64,000 nt of DNA from Planctomycetota bacterium (GTDB lineage: Bacteria > Planctomycetota > Phycisphaerae > Phycisphaerales > SM1A02), in NCBI GenBank assembly GCA_003671055.1, contig QWPV01000007.1, positions 1-64,000 on the forward strand, written 5' to 3'. The notes under the pieces were generated by a model. The model was not told the DNA's origin and did no database searches. It was given only the letters and a program-made list of their open reading frames with translations. Positions within the stretch are counted from its first letter, which is position 1. Each line of letters opens with the position of its first letter. This document shows, piece after piece, positions 52,153-61,588 of this stretch. A program made the position numbers and the translations under genes.

Positions 52153-55100
52153 ATGGATGTATTCAACGACTCGGTCTCTAGGATTCGCTCGCTCCGATTC
52201 CTCGTCCTCACCGCCGCTCTCGCAGCGTCGCCACTTGCACTCGCGGCGAGCGAACCGCCGACGCGTGGAACGTCCGGCCTCTGCCGCTATCCAGACATTT
52301 CGAAGGACTCCATCGTCTTCGTCTACGGCAACGATCTCTGGCTCGTTCCGAAGGTTGGTGGCACGGCGCGACCCATTGCGAATCCTGCAGGATTCGAAGG
52401 CTCGCCGCGTTTTTCTCCTGATGGAACTACCATCGCATTTCGTGGCAACTACGACTCTGCCGCGGACATCTACACACTTCCTATCGCAGGTGGAATCCCT
52501 CAACGCGTGACGCATCATCCAAGTGCAGAGTCACTCTGTGATTGGACGCCAGATGGAAAATCGCTCGTGCTCTCCTCAAGTGCACTTGAAGGACTCGCGC
52601 GCGCGCAGAAACTCTACACAGTCAACGCTGCGGGTGGACTTCCAATGCAACTGCCCGTGCCTTACGGCGCGAGCGGTTCACTCAATCGCACTGGCGAATG
52701 GCTCGCATATACGCCGCACTCCACCGACACGCGAACATGGAAGCGTTATCGCGGCGGCATGGCAACGGATGTGTGGCTCTACAACATCAAGACGAATGAA
52801 TCCAAGCGCATCACCGATTGGGAAGGCACCGACACTCTTCCGATGTGGCATGGAAGCAAGGTCTACTACCTCAGCGATCGCAATAAAGAAGACACAAATG
52901 TGTTGAATGTCTTCGCGTATGACATGGACAACAACAAGACTGAGCAGATCACGCACTTCAAGGGAACCGACGTGAAGTGGAGCGCGATCGGCCCAGACAC
53001 CGATGGCGCAGGCGAAATGGTCTTCCAATGGGGTGATCACATTTATCGCCTCGACCTCGCGACGAAGCAGAGCGTCCCCGTCGACATCATCGTGCCAGGC
53101 GATCGCGAAACGCTTCGCGCAACCACGGTCGATGCAGCAACCGACTTGCAAGGCAGTTCGATTTCTCCGAGCGGCAAGCGCGTTGCGGTTGTCGCGCGTG
53201 GCGATGTCTGGTCGGCGCCGGCTGAGAATGGAACACCGCGCAATCTCACGCGCACCGACGGCGTCTTCGAGCGCAACGCTGCGTGGAGTCCGGATGGCAA
53301 GACCATCGCGTACTTCTCGGATGCAACGGGCGAGTACGAGCTCTACACGATGAGTGCGGATGGCAAGAGCGCAGATGGAAAAATCAGCGCAAGTCCCGCC
53401 GAACCGAAGCAGATCACGAAGGACGGCACTGCATTCCGCACCGCCATCACGTGGTCACCTGATTCGAAGTCGATTGCGATGCAAGACAAGGCTGGCAACA
53501 TCGATCTCGTGAAACTTGAAGATGGCGCGATCACGCACATCGATCGCAATCCCGAGGGACCACGACCTGTCGAAATCTCCTTCTCGTACGATTCGCGGTG
53601 GCTCGCTTGGAGCCGTTCGTGTGATCAAACCGAACTCGAAGCAATCTATCTCTTCGATACGAAGGCCACCGACAGCACCAAGGCACTCACGCAAGTGACA
53701 TGCGGATTCTTCAGCGACAGCGAACCAACCTTTGATCGCAAGGGCGATTGGCTTGCGTTCAAGAGCGCGCGCAATTTCGCCCCGAAATATGGTGATTTTG
53801 ATACGACATGGGTCTACGACAACGCGACAGTGCTGCTCGCAGTGCCGCTGCGTAATGAGTTCAAACTTCCGTGGCTTCCCACCAGTGATGAAGAAGGACA
53901 GAAGGACGACATGAAGTCCGCGAGTGCTGCGGATGCGCCGACTGCTGCGGGCGCGGGTGCTGCGGGTGCGGGTGGACCACCAGCGGGCGGTCGACGTCGA
54001 CGCGGTAGCGAGATGACAATCGACACAAATGCGATTGATGCATTCATGCAAGACGAGAAGAAGGACGACACGACGCCAACCGCAGTCGCGACCTCATCCG
54101 CCGCAGGCGAGTGGAAAGGCAGCGTGAAGATCGGCGAAACATCGGTCGACTTCACGATGACATTGACTGTCGATGCGAGTGGCGCCGCGCAAGGCTCCAC
54201 GGTTTCGCAGCATGGCTCCGCAAATGTCACGGGGACATTTGATGCAGCGACGAAAGCACTTCGACTCACAGGCTCAATCAACGGCGAGAGCTTCGAAGTC
54301 GAGTGCACGATCGACGGTGCGAGTATGACGGGCAACATGTTCACCACTGGTGAGGATGGCGTGCGCGTCGCAAGTCCACTCACTGCAACACGCACCGTCG
54401 TCGACGCGACCGCAACTGCAGCCAAAGGCGAGAAGAAGGATTCGAAGAAGGAAGTCCTCATCGATCTCGATGGATTCGAAGCGCGCGCAGTGCAATTGCC
54501 CGCAGCTGCAGGCGCATTTGGTGCACTCGGCTTCAACGATAAGAATGAACTGCTCTACGGCCGTGATGGCTCCGTGCGCTTGCTTGATCTTTCCGACAAG
54601 GCGCCAACCGAGAAGACTGGCGCAGCTGGTTTGCGCTTCGAAGTGAGTGCTGACGGAAAGAAGCTGCTCCTCGGTGGTCGCGGCGGTGCATCCATCGCAG
54701 GCGCTTCCGCTGGCGCAACGCCGAAAGCAATCGTGACTGCACCGATGCTCGCTGTGGTTGATCCCACGCACGAATGGCGTGAGATCCTTACGGATGCGTG
54801 GCGCATCATGCGCGATTACTTCTACGAGCCCACGATGCATAACGTGGACTGGAACGCAATGCGCGCGAAGTACGAAGCGATGTTGCCTGCAGTCGTGACC
54901 CGCGAGGATCTCAACTTCCTCATCGCGGAAATGATCTCAGAGTTGAATGTTGGCCACGCGTATCTCCAAGGCGGCGGCGATGTCGAAGAAGTCGAGAACC
55001 GCAGCGTTGGGTTGCTCGGCGTGTCGTTCGCGGTTGCAACGAATGAAGATGGAACCCCCGCTGCTGCATGGAAACTCGCGAAGTTCTTCCATGGTGGCGC

Positions 55101-56013
55101 GTTTGACAGCGACGCGCGATCGCCGCTGCAAGCACAAGGTCTCGGTGTGAGCGAAGGCGACTATTTACTTGCGGTGAACGGTGTCGCGATCGATCCAAGC
55201 GTCGATCCATGGGCACCGTTTGTCGGTCTCGCAGGAAAAGCTGTGATTCTCACCGTCTCGAAGAAGCCCATGCTCGACGCGGATGCGAAGGACATCGTCG
55301 TCACCACTATCGCAAGCGAAGACAATCTGCACTATCGCGATTGGGTCGAGAGCAAGCGACGCATGGTCGACGAGCTTTCCGGCGGCAAGATCGGCTACAT
55401 CTATGTTCCGAACACTGGCACGGATGGGCAAACTGAACTCGTGCGGCAGTTCTACGGTCAGCGCATGAAACCGTCGCTTCTCATCGATGAACGCTGGAAT
55501 GGTGGCGGACAGATTCCAACGCGCTTCATCGAGTTGCTCAATCGACCGGTGACGAACTTCTGGGCTCGTCGTGACGCGCGCGATTACGCATGGCCACCAG
55601 ATGGACATCGTGGACCAATGGCGATGCTCATCAACGGGCTCGCAGGTTCCGGCGGCGACATGTTCCCGTGGTTGTTCAAGGCGAACAAACTCGGCACCGT
55701 CATAGGCACCCGCACATGGGGCGGCCTCGTTGGAATCTCTGGAAATCCAGGGCTTCTCGACGGTGGCACGATCAGCGTTCCAACATTTGGCTTCTACGAA
55801 ACAGATGGCACATGGGGCGTTGAAGGTCACGGCGTTGATCCTGATATCGAAGTCATCGATGACCCCGCGAAGATGACGGATGGCAAAGATCCGCAACTCG
55901 CGAAGGCTGTCGAAGTGCTCTTGCAGCAACTCACTGAGCGTCCATACAAGCCCACGCCGAAGCCAGCGTCGCCCGACCGCCGCGGCATGGGTCTGCCGGT
56001 CGCTGACCGCTAA
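52153..56013 (+). CDS. Tricorn-like protease homolog with inserted domain
   Basis: The 1286-residue protein (ATG 52153) has a signal peptide (RIRSLRFLVLTAALAASPLA), then about 11 PD40/WD40-like strands (repeated DG[KT]xxAFxxNxxG-type text such as PDGTTIAFRGNYDSAADIYT and SPDGKTIAYFSDATGEYELY), as in the Tricorn beta-propeller. A Gly/Ala/Arg linker (about 595-620) is followed by an inserted ~95-residue domain (about 650-745; EWKGSVKIGETSVDFTMTLT). The second half has a PDZ-like segment and an S41 peptidase: GHAYLQGGGD and AGSGGDMFPWLFK (Ser nucleophile; the Tricorn Asp966 position is Gly here). It is probably exported or periplasmic. The frame runs upstream through the tRNA-Ser, which is not coding. 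Confidence 0.9.
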   Translation: MDVFNDSVSRIRSLRFLVLTAALAASPLALAASEPPTRGTSGLCRYPDISKDSIVFVYGNDLWLVPKVGGTARPIANPAGFEGSPRFSPDGTTIAFRGNYDSAADIYTLPIAGGIPQRVTHHPSAESLCDWTPDGKSLVLSSSALEGLARAQKLYTVNAAGGLPMQLPVPYGASGSLNRTGEWLAYTPHSTDTRTWKRYRGGMATDVWLYNIKTNESKRITDWEGTDTLPMWHGSKVYYLSDRNKEDTNVLNVFAYDMDNNKTEQITHFKGTDVKWSAIGPDTDGAGEMVFQWGDHIYRLDLATKQSVPVDIIVPGDRETLRATTVDAATDLQGSSISPSGKRVAVVARGDVWSAPAENGTPRNLTRTDGVFERNAAWSPDGKTIAYFSDATGEYELYTMSADGKSADGKISASPAEPKQITKDGTAFRTAITWSPDSKSIAMQDKAGNIDLVKLEDGAITHIDRNPEGPRPVEISFSYDSRWLAWSRSCDQTELEAIYLFDTKATDSTKALTQVTCGFFSDSEPTFDRKGDWLAFKSARNFAPKYGDFDTTWVYDNATVLLAVPLRNEFKLPWLPTSDEEGQKDDMKSASAADAPTAAGAGAAGAGGPPAGGRRRRGSEMTIDTNAIDAFMQDEKKDDTTPTAVATSSAAGEWKGSVKIGETSVDFTMTLTVDASGAAQGSTVSQHGSANVTGTFDAATKALRLTGSINGESFEVECTIDGASMTGNMFTTGEDGVRVASPLTATRTVVDATATAAKGEKKDSKKEVLIDLDGFEARAVQLPAAAGAFGALGFNDKNELLYGRDGSVRLLDLSDKAPTEKTGAAGLRFEVSADGKKLLLGGRGGASIAGASAGATPKAIVTAPMLAVVDPTHEWREILTDAWRIMRDYFYEPTMHNVDWNAMRAKYEAMLPAVVTREDLNFLIAEMISELNVGHAYLQGGGDVEEVENRSVGLLGVSFAVATNEDGTPAAAWKLAKFFHGGAFDSDARSPLQAQGLGVSEGDYLLAVNGVAIDPSVDPWAPFVGLAGKAVILTVSKKPMLDADAKDIVVTTIASEDNLHYRDWVESKRRMVDELSGGKIGYIYVPNTGTDGQTELVRQFYGQRMKPSLLIDERWNGGGQIPTRFIELLNRPVTNFWARRDARDYAWPPDGHRGPMAMLINGLAGSGGDMFPWLFKANKLGTVIGTRTWGGLVGISGNPGLLDGGTISVPTFGFYETDGTWGVEGHGVDPDIEVIDDPAKMTDGKDPQLAKAVEVLLQQLTERPYKPTPKPASPDRRGMGLPVADR

Positions 56014-56042
56014 AGAAGAGCCTCGTGTCCACAACGCACGAC

Positions 56043-56075
56043 CCCCGCATCAGTGAAGATTGGTGCGGGGTTTTT
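56043..56075 (+). terminator. Terminator after the Tricorn-like gene
   Basis: CCCCGCA (56043-56049) pairs with TGCGGGG (56064-56070) over a 14-base loop, followed by TTTTT. Confidence 0.85.
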
Positions 56076-56106
56076 CATTCAGGATGCATCTTGCCGATAG
56101 TGGAGC

Positions 56107-56427
56107 ATGGCAAAGAACGCTGGTTCCTCGAAGGGCATTCTCATCGCACTCGCACTGCTCAGTGCGTTTCTCTTCTTGCACGCATTCGGCGTCATCCCTG
56201 TGGAGAAAGTCGGCAACGATGTTGCCCGATGGATCTCACTCGTGACTTTCGGCGTTGCTGCGCTCATCTTCGCAAAGGACGGACTCGCGGTTTGGTGTGG
56301 ATGTTGCGCCGCACTTGCTGTTGCGCTCAATCCGATCTACCCACTCGCGATGGACGGCAACGCATTCATGATCGCGCGACTCATAGGCGGCTCGCTTGCG
56401 GGCGCTGCAGTGATTCGGAATTGGTGA
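56107..56427 (+). CDS. Small four-helix membrane protein (DUF6804-like)
   Basis: The 106-residue product is almost entirely hydrophobic with four helix-sized segments: GILIALALLSAFLFLHAFGV, WISLVTFGVAALIFAKDG, AVWCGCCAALAVALNPIYPL and RLIGGSLAGAAVI. The ALNPIYPLAMDGN stretch resembles DUF6804 membrane proteins, which have a conserved NPixP motif. Function is unknown. ATG 56107 is preceded by weak GGAG-like text. It lies in a gap between a terminator and the convergent winged-helix gene. Confidence 0.72.
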   Translation: MAKNAGSSKGILIALALLSAFLFLHAFGVIPVEKVGNDVARWISLVTFGVAALIFAKDGLAVWCGCCAALAVALNPIYPLAMDGNAFMIARLIGGSLAGAAVIRNW

Positions 56428-56440
56428 ACCCGCAGTTGCG

Positions 56441-57487
56441 TTAGCGTTCATCGTCGCGCGACGGGGTTTGCGCAGCGGTTCGTGCGCGGGCGAGGTCATC
56501 CACCTGACTCGCGAGTCGACGCACCATTGCTTCAAGATTTGCGACACGATCTGAATCCTCAGTCGTATCGTCGAAAGCTCTCGTCGCAATTTTTTCTGAG
56601 AATCCCAATACCTCCGACGCCGTGAATTGATTGCTCGCGATTCGCGGCAACATCTTGAAGGAATCCATCGACGACATCGGTGGAGACCGATGGGCTTCGC
56701 GCACGGGCGCACCGTCGGACTTGCGCCGCAGCCATGCTCCCCACCGCTCATCGTCAAACATATAGAGTTGCGGCGGCCGGCCAGATCCTTCGACCTCTGC
56801 GACTCTGCCTTCAAGCACCAACACCCCCGCTTCCAAAAACTCGGCGACACGCCTTCGGAAATTGCTCGACTTCTCGATCTCACGATCTGGAACATGCGCC
56901 ACGGAAGAGAGCGCTTTCCGCAGTTGATCGATCGTGAATCGCTCGGGCAGCAGCGCGACAACTGGCGGCTGCTCACTATGTGTTTCTACCCGATCGCACT
57001 CATCCATCGCGAGCGCACGCGAACGCGCACCTTCGCCGATCAATTGGTTTGCCATCGGATCTGCCGCAAGCGCTCGGCGAAACTCAGAGATAGCCTCGCC
57101 GACGAGCGCACGATCATGAAGTTCCGCCGCAAGCCTCTCGAGCGCATGGAAGCCCATCTCTCCTCGGTGCGACAACACCTGCGCGTCGCCCATGCGACCA
57201 GCCGTCCAAAATGGAAGCACGATGGAGTTTCCACGATGGAACCGGGGCATAAGTGGTCGAAACCGCGACGAGAGCGACTGCCCCGGCAGCTGCCGTTGCA
57301 TCGCCGCACGGAGAAGATCGCCTATCTCAGCGCCCGTAGCGGTGCCTCTGGTAAATGAGCCGGACGAGATTGCGGAGACAAGTTCGCCCGCGCCTATGAG
57401 GTTGCCGCCTACAGTCTGCGTCTCCCCATTCGAGTCAAGGACGAAGACGATCAGAGCGACGGAGAATTGCGGTTGTGGGAAGCCCAT
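56441..57487 (-). CDS. Winged-helix regulator with NrtR-type DNA-binding domain
   Basis: The 348-residue product has a segment strongly resembling the DNA-binding domain of NrtR: FTIDQLRKALSSVAHVPDRE, EIEKSSNFRRRVAEFLEAGV and EVEGSGRPPQLYMFDDERW (about 185-250), matching the family core FRRKI...GxGRPAxLYRF. NrtR proteins usually have an N-terminal Nudix-fold sensor. Here the first 180 residues contain no Nudix box (Gx5Ex7REUxEExGU) and are otherwise unrecognised, starting SVALIVFVLDSNGETQTVGG. The C-terminus is a predicted coiled coil (DRVANLEAMVRRLASQVDDL). It may bind DNA and control NAD or sugar genes by analogy; no operator or partner was found. It is transcribed divergently from the ARPP-1 gene. 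Confidence 0.72.
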   Translation of the reverse strand: MGFPQPQFSVALIVFVLDSNGETQTVGGNLIGAGELVSAISSGSFTRGTATGAEIGDLLRAAMQRQLPGQSLSSRFRPLMPRFHRGNSIVLPFWTAGRMGDAQVLSHRGEMGFHALERLAAELHDRALVGEAISEFRRALAADPMANQLIGEGARSRALAMDECDRVETHSEQPPVVALLPERFTIDQLRKALSSVAHVPDREIEKSSNFRRRVAEFLEAGVLVLEGRVAEVEGSGRPPQLYMFDDERWGAWLRRKSDGAPVREAHRSPPMSSMDSFKMLPRIASNQFTASEVLGFSEKIATRAFDDTTEDSDRVANLEAMVRRLASQVDDLARARTAAQTPSRDDER

Positions 57488-57873
57488 GGAATGAACTGGT
57501 GATGGATACCCAAAAAACTTGGGTTGGAAATTGTGGCGAGCGAGAGGCGAGCCGTTAAGCGTGAACCACTGACGGCGGAGGAGTTTGCGACTTGACTCCT
57601 GAAGACTGGACTCGCCACACTTTCGGCGAAGTCAGTCAGACTCTAGCATAATTTTTATCAAGATCAACTTTACCTCTTGTTTTTATCTGAGAAGAACGCT
57701 ACAATGCGTCCTCAGCATATTCGGAGCCGCCCAGCGTCGACTCCAATTCCATCAGCTTTGGTCCGCGGTAGAAAAGTCATCTAGTTGAGTCGATTACGAC
57801 TCTAACGTTCGTCATTTGTGTCTCTTCTTCATTTCACCAGCTTCACCGGGTCAAAACCGGGAAGGATGTCTCC
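57488..57873. other. 386-base intergenic region with promoter and leader of the ARPP-1 gene
   Basis: This stretch separates the winged-helix regulator (minus) and the ARPP-1 gene (plus). It contains a hairpin ACCCAA-AAAAC-TTGGGT (57508-57524) just upstream of the regulator, a strong sigma70-type promoter (57677-57705) for the ARPP-1 gene, and a perfect hairpin GAGTCG-ATTA-CGACTC (57787-57802) in its leader. Ribosome site GGAAGGA ends near 57866. No reading frame of note. Confidence 0.55.
57677..57705 (+). promoter_or_regulatory. Sigma70-type promoter of the ARPP-1 gene
   Basis: TTGTTT (57677-57682) and TACAAT (57700-57705) are separated by exactly 17 bases. Transcription would begin near 57712, giving a leader of about 160 bases. 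Confidence 0.7.
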
Positions 57874-59175
57874 ATGGAATCAACCCAGTCCACAACCACC
57901 GCCAAGTTCGATGCAGATTTTCTCTCTCTTGAGCATAATCATGCTTCCGTGCATGCCGTTTCCCTCGCGGACGGCTTCGAAATGGTCTTCATTGAGCAAT
58001 ACCCCGATCCAGTTGCCGCTGCCTCGGTCAGCACTGTGCAGATGTTCAAAGCGCAAGGCGGTACGGCAACCGCAGGTCTGACGATCACGGAGATGTCGAA
58101 TGCTGGAACGGTTTCCCGCCTCGTCGCGCACAACACTTCTGAGCACGACTTCCTCTTGATCGCTGGGCAAATCGTCGCGGGTGGCAAGCAGAATCGCGGT
58201 ATCAACGCGGACATCTTGATTGGCGCAGGAAAGAGCACAGACATTCCGGTGACTTGCGTCCAACAGGGTCGCTGGAGCGGACCGCCAGCGGATCGCTTCC
58301 GTTCGAGCGGTTTCGAGCCTGTGAGCATCCGCGCCGCAAAGATGCGCCAGGTGCAGGATTCGCGTCGCGCAAATCGTGGACACGATGCGAACCAACATGC
58401 CGTGTGGGCTGAGATTTCATCCATCAGTCAAGCCATCGGCGCTCGTAGCGATAGCAGCGATCTCATCGATGCACTCTCGCACTCTTCGCGTGCACAGAGC
58501 GCTAGTTCAAGTTCTAACCACGACTTGAACGTTGCAATGCAGGCCGAGGCACGCTGCGCGGAGTTGGCGCACTTGCGCAGCTTCGTGGCCGACTTGCGGG
58601 GCCGCGCACGCGTGTTGCAAGACGCTCCACCTGAGATTTCCGCACCTGTGAATGAGGCGCTTCGCAACGCAGTTCGTCGCCTGAACGCGCTGCGTTCGGA
58701 GCAAGCACGTGCAATCCCCCACGGTCCGCAGAACAACTCGGGCCAGACCATCAACTCTGAAAAACTTGCGCAAGCGGACGCTTCTGCGCGCACCGCTCGC
58801 GGCATGCTCGTCTTCTTCCACGGTGAGTTTCTTGCGGGCGACATTTTCGCAGAGAACGCCTGGTTCGGCGACGTCTACCGCGACTTGCGAGATTCCGCGC
58901 TCTTGAGTTGGGATGTGTCGTCGCGTCGCCGTGGTCATGAGCGTCGCCCGGTCGAACCCGCAAGCGACACTTCAACAGAGTCACAGACGCGATCGATCAT
59001 GCGTGATGCGTTGCAGGGACAGTGGCGCCAGCAAGCCAGCATCGCGCAAGGGCACACCTATCTGCTTGAGCACGCGCGCTTTGAAGGCTGCGTGCTCACT
59101 TCAGACGCGGGTACTCCATTGCATCTCCTCTTGGGCACCAAGAGCGATCCCGAGTCGCTTCGTCAGCGCAACTAA
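57874..59175 (+). CDS. ARPP-1 domain protein (DUF6569-like)
   Basis: The 433-residue product matches the ARPP-1 family: MSNAGTVSRLVAHNTSEHDF and IAGQIVAGGKQNRGINADIL, TDIPVTCVQQGRWSGPPADRF, and a helical region ending LVFFHGEFLAGDIFAENAW. In known members the segment is VLLLDGEELxGAKQNR...IPVSCVExGRW, so the family alignment is clear. ARPP-1 proteins are often fused or linked to rhodanese or phosphatase-type proteins; the function is unknown. The middle part (about 160-300) is Ser/Ala-rich and helical. It is probably cytoplasmic, as there is no signal peptide. It has a good promoter and a long leader, and an intrinsic terminator follows. Confidence 0.85.
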   Translation: MESTQSTTTAKFDADFLSLEHNHASVHAVSLADGFEMVFIEQYPDPVAAASVSTVQMFKAQGGTATAGLTITEMSNAGTVSRLVAHNTSEHDFLLIAGQIVAGGKQNRGINADILIGAGKSTDIPVTCVQQGRWSGPPADRFRSSGFEPVSIRAAKMRQVQDSRRANRGHDANQHAVWAEISSISQAIGARSDSSDLIDALSHSSRAQSASSSSNHDLNVAMQAEARCAELAHLRSFVADLRGRARVLQDAPPEISAPVNEALRNAVRRLNALRSEQARAIPHGPQNNSGQTINSEKLAQADASARTARGMLVFFHGEFLAGDIFAENAWFGDVYRDLRDSALLSWDVSSRRRGHERRPVEPASDTSTESQTRSIMRDALQGQWRQQASIAQGHTYLLEHARFEGCVLTSDAGTPLHLLLGTKSDPESLRQRN

Positions 59176-59242
59176 AGCCAGAACTTCAGGTGTTGGAGCC
59201 CTGTGGGTGAAAAGATCAACGGGGAAAAGATGGGGAAACGAA

Positions 59243-59284
59243 ACAGCAGGGAAGGATCTTCGGATCCTCCCTGCTGTCTTTGTT
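59243..59284 (+). terminator. Terminator after the ARPP-1 gene
   Basis: ACAGCAGGGAAGGATC (59243-59258) pairs with GATCCTCCCTGCTGT (59263-59277) with one bulged A over a TTCG loop, followed by CTTTGTTT. Confidence 0.9.
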
Positions 59285-59332
59285 TGAGCAAATGCGCCTT
59301 GCGCAGGCGCGAAACAAGCCGATACTGATGAG

Positions 59333-61570
59333 GTGTCCGAAGAAACTGCTGAAAACAGGATCACGACAGGCCGCGCAAGTTGGCGCATGCTCGCGTTTCT
59401 GCTCTTGCTCGCTGCAGCCAGCGGACTAGGCACTGCGATCACACCGAGTGCACTGCAACCTACACAAGAACCGCGCGCGGTGAGTTTCCGACCGCTTCCT
59501 GAGAAGACGGCGAAGGGCGCATCGCACTGGGCGTATCAGCCCATCCAAAATCCATTGCGCCCACGCGTGTCGAATTCCGCTTGGCTTCGCAATGAGATCG
59601 ACAGTTTTATTCTCGCGCGACTTGAACGCGAAGGACTTTCACCTGCACCCGAAACAGACCGACGCACGCTTCTACGCCGCGCGTATCTCGATCTCATCGG
59701 CGTTCCACCCACTGCCGCGGAGGTGCTCGCGTTTGAACAGGATCGCGCGAGTGATGCGTACGAAACTCGCATCGATGCACTGCTCGCGTCACCGATGTAC
59801 GGCGAGCGTTGGGGACGGCACTGGCTCGATGTCGCGCGCTACGCGGACTCCAACGGCGTCGATGAAAATGTCGCGTATGCAAACGCGTTTCACTATCGCG
59901 ACTACGTGATCGATGCATTCAATCGCGATATGCCCTTCTCCGAGTTCCTCACGGAACAAATCGCAGGCGATCTCATTCCCGAGAACGCAACTCCAACAGC
60001 AGAGGATGACGCACGCACTCGCGGCCGACTTGCGGCGCTCGGATTTCTCGCCCTCGGTCCCAAGATGCTCGCAGAGCCGGATAAGGAAAAGGAGCGCGTC
60101 GATGTTGTGGATGAGCAGATTGACGTTGTTTCCAAGGCATTTCTCGCACAAACCGTTGCGTGCGCCCGCTGCCATGATCACAAGTTCGATCCGATCTCAC
60201 AGTCAGATTACTTCGCACTCTCTGGCGTCTTCCGCAGCGTCACGACTTTCGACGATATCGCAACCGTCGGGCGTGTTGCACACCGACCACTCGCAACGGC
60301 GGCCGAAGTTGCGCGCACCGAGAAATGGCGTGAGCGTGCGAAGCAGTTGGATGACGCACGAATCGCCGCGCGTGGAGCAATGTGGCGCGCGGAACAATCC
60401 GCGCACTCGGCTCGGTACCTCGATGCAATCCGCGAAGGCAAGCCGCGCGCGTGGTATGTGCACGGCGAGGACTCCACGCACATCGCAAGTACTGAACGCG
60501 CCACATTCAATGCGTCAGTCGATACGCGCCAAGAACACGACACACGCAAGCCCGCGGAGTTGCCGCGCGTCCTCGTCGTGAAAGAAACAAAGGTTGATGA
60601 GACGCCACTGCATGATCGCGGCGATCACATGACACCGAAGGGTGCCCCCGTGGCGCGCTCGATCCCCGCGATTCTCGAGCGAACGCTTGCGTCGCCGGTC
60701 TTCCCTGCCGCAGCGAGCGGTCGACTCGAACTCGCGCGATGGATCGCGGATGACGAGAATCCACTCACCACACGCGTCATCGTCAATCGCCTTTGGACCT
60801 GGCACTTCGGCGTCGGACTTGTCGATACTCCCAGCAATTTCGGCGTGATCGGAAGCGTTCCCTCGCATCCTGAGTTACTCGACTTTCTCGCGCGACGTTT
60901 CGTACGTGATGGCTGGAGCATGAAAGCGATGCATCGGCTCATCGTGTCAAGCGCGACCTACCGCCAATCAAGCGCAACGCACCTCGCGCTCCCCACCACC
61001 GATCCAGACAATCGATTGCTTTCGCGCTTCTCGCGTCGACGCGTGGAAGCGGAAGCCATTCGCGACTCCGTGCTCTTTACGTCCGGCGCACTCGACAAGA
61101 CTCTCGGCGGAACCCTTCTCGCGTCGAAGGATCACGACTACGTGACGAATGATCAATCGGGAAACTCCGCCAACTACGACGCGCCTCGACGCACCGTCTA
61201 TCTGCCCGTCATTCGCAACGCGATGTTCGGCCTCTTCACCGCCTTCGACTACCCCGACGCGAGCACGCCGATCGACTGCCGCTCGCGCACCACTGTCGCA
61301 CCGCAAGCGCTCTTCTTCATGAATGCGCCATTCGTGGAAGACGCCGCTCAACGCATCGCCGCCACTGTTTCTTCCGCGAACGCTTCGCCTGAAGAACAAG
61401 TGCGCGGCGCTTTCCGTATAGCACTCGCGCGTGATCCACATGCCAACGAACGCGCCGCATCAGAATCTTTTCTCGCCGCGCTCGCGCACGATGGCTTGCA
61501 ACCCGACGCAGCGCTCACTCGCCTCTGCCACGCCTTGCTTTCGTCGAATGAGTTCGTCACGATGGAGTAA
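59333..61570 (+). CDS. Planctomycete DUF1549/DUF1553 protein
   Basis: The 745-residue product starts with an N-terminal helix (SWRMLAFLLLLAAASGLGTA), then DUF1549: FILARLEREGLSPAPETDRR, TLLRRAYLDLIGVPPTAAEV and YGERWGRHWLDVARYADSNG. The cytochrome-like CARCHDHKFDPI (CxxCH) is present, followed by the DUF1553 region (RLELARWIADDENPLTTRVI, RTTVAPQALFFMNAPFVEDA). This is the planctomycete cytochrome-associated family, usually paired with a DUF1501 protein as here (61589). Its role is unknown, possibly in polysaccharide degradation or sulfatase-related catabolism. GTG 59333 is the first start; ATG 59387 is an alternative. Confidence 0.93.
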   Translation: MSEETAENRITTGRASWRMLAFLLLLAAASGLGTAITPSALQPTQEPRAVSFRPLPEKTAKGASHWAYQPIQNPLRPRVSNSAWLRNEIDSFILARLEREGLSPAPETDRRTLLRRAYLDLIGVPPTAAEVLAFEQDRASDAYETRIDALLASPMYGERWGRHWLDVARYADSNGVDENVAYANAFHYRDYVIDAFNRDMPFSEFLTEQIAGDLIPENATPTAEDDARTRGRLAALGFLALGPKMLAEPDKEKERVDVVDEQIDVVSKAFLAQTVACARCHDHKFDPISQSDYFALSGVFRSVTTFDDIATVGRVAHRPLATAAEVARTEKWRERAKQLDDARIAARGAMWRAEQSAHSARYLDAIREGKPRAWYVHGEDSTHIASTERATFNASVDTRQEHDTRKPAELPRVLVVKETKVDETPLHDRGDHMTPKGAPVARSIPAILERTLASPVFPAAASGRLELARWIADDENPLTTRVIVNRLWTWHFGVGLVDTPSNFGVIGSVPSHPELLDFLARRFVRDGWSMKAMHRLIVSSATYRQSSATHLALPTTDPDNRLLSRFSRRRVEAEAIRDSVLFTSGALDKTLGGTLLASKDHDYVTNDQSGNSANYDAPRRTVYLPVIRNAMFGLFTAFDYPDASTPIDCRSRTTVAPQALFFMNAPFVEDAAQRIAATVSSANASPEEQVRGAFRIALARDPHANERAASESFLAALAHDGLQPDAALTRLCHALLSSNEFVTME

Positions 61571-61588
61571 CGTCTCTCTTGCATCCAA

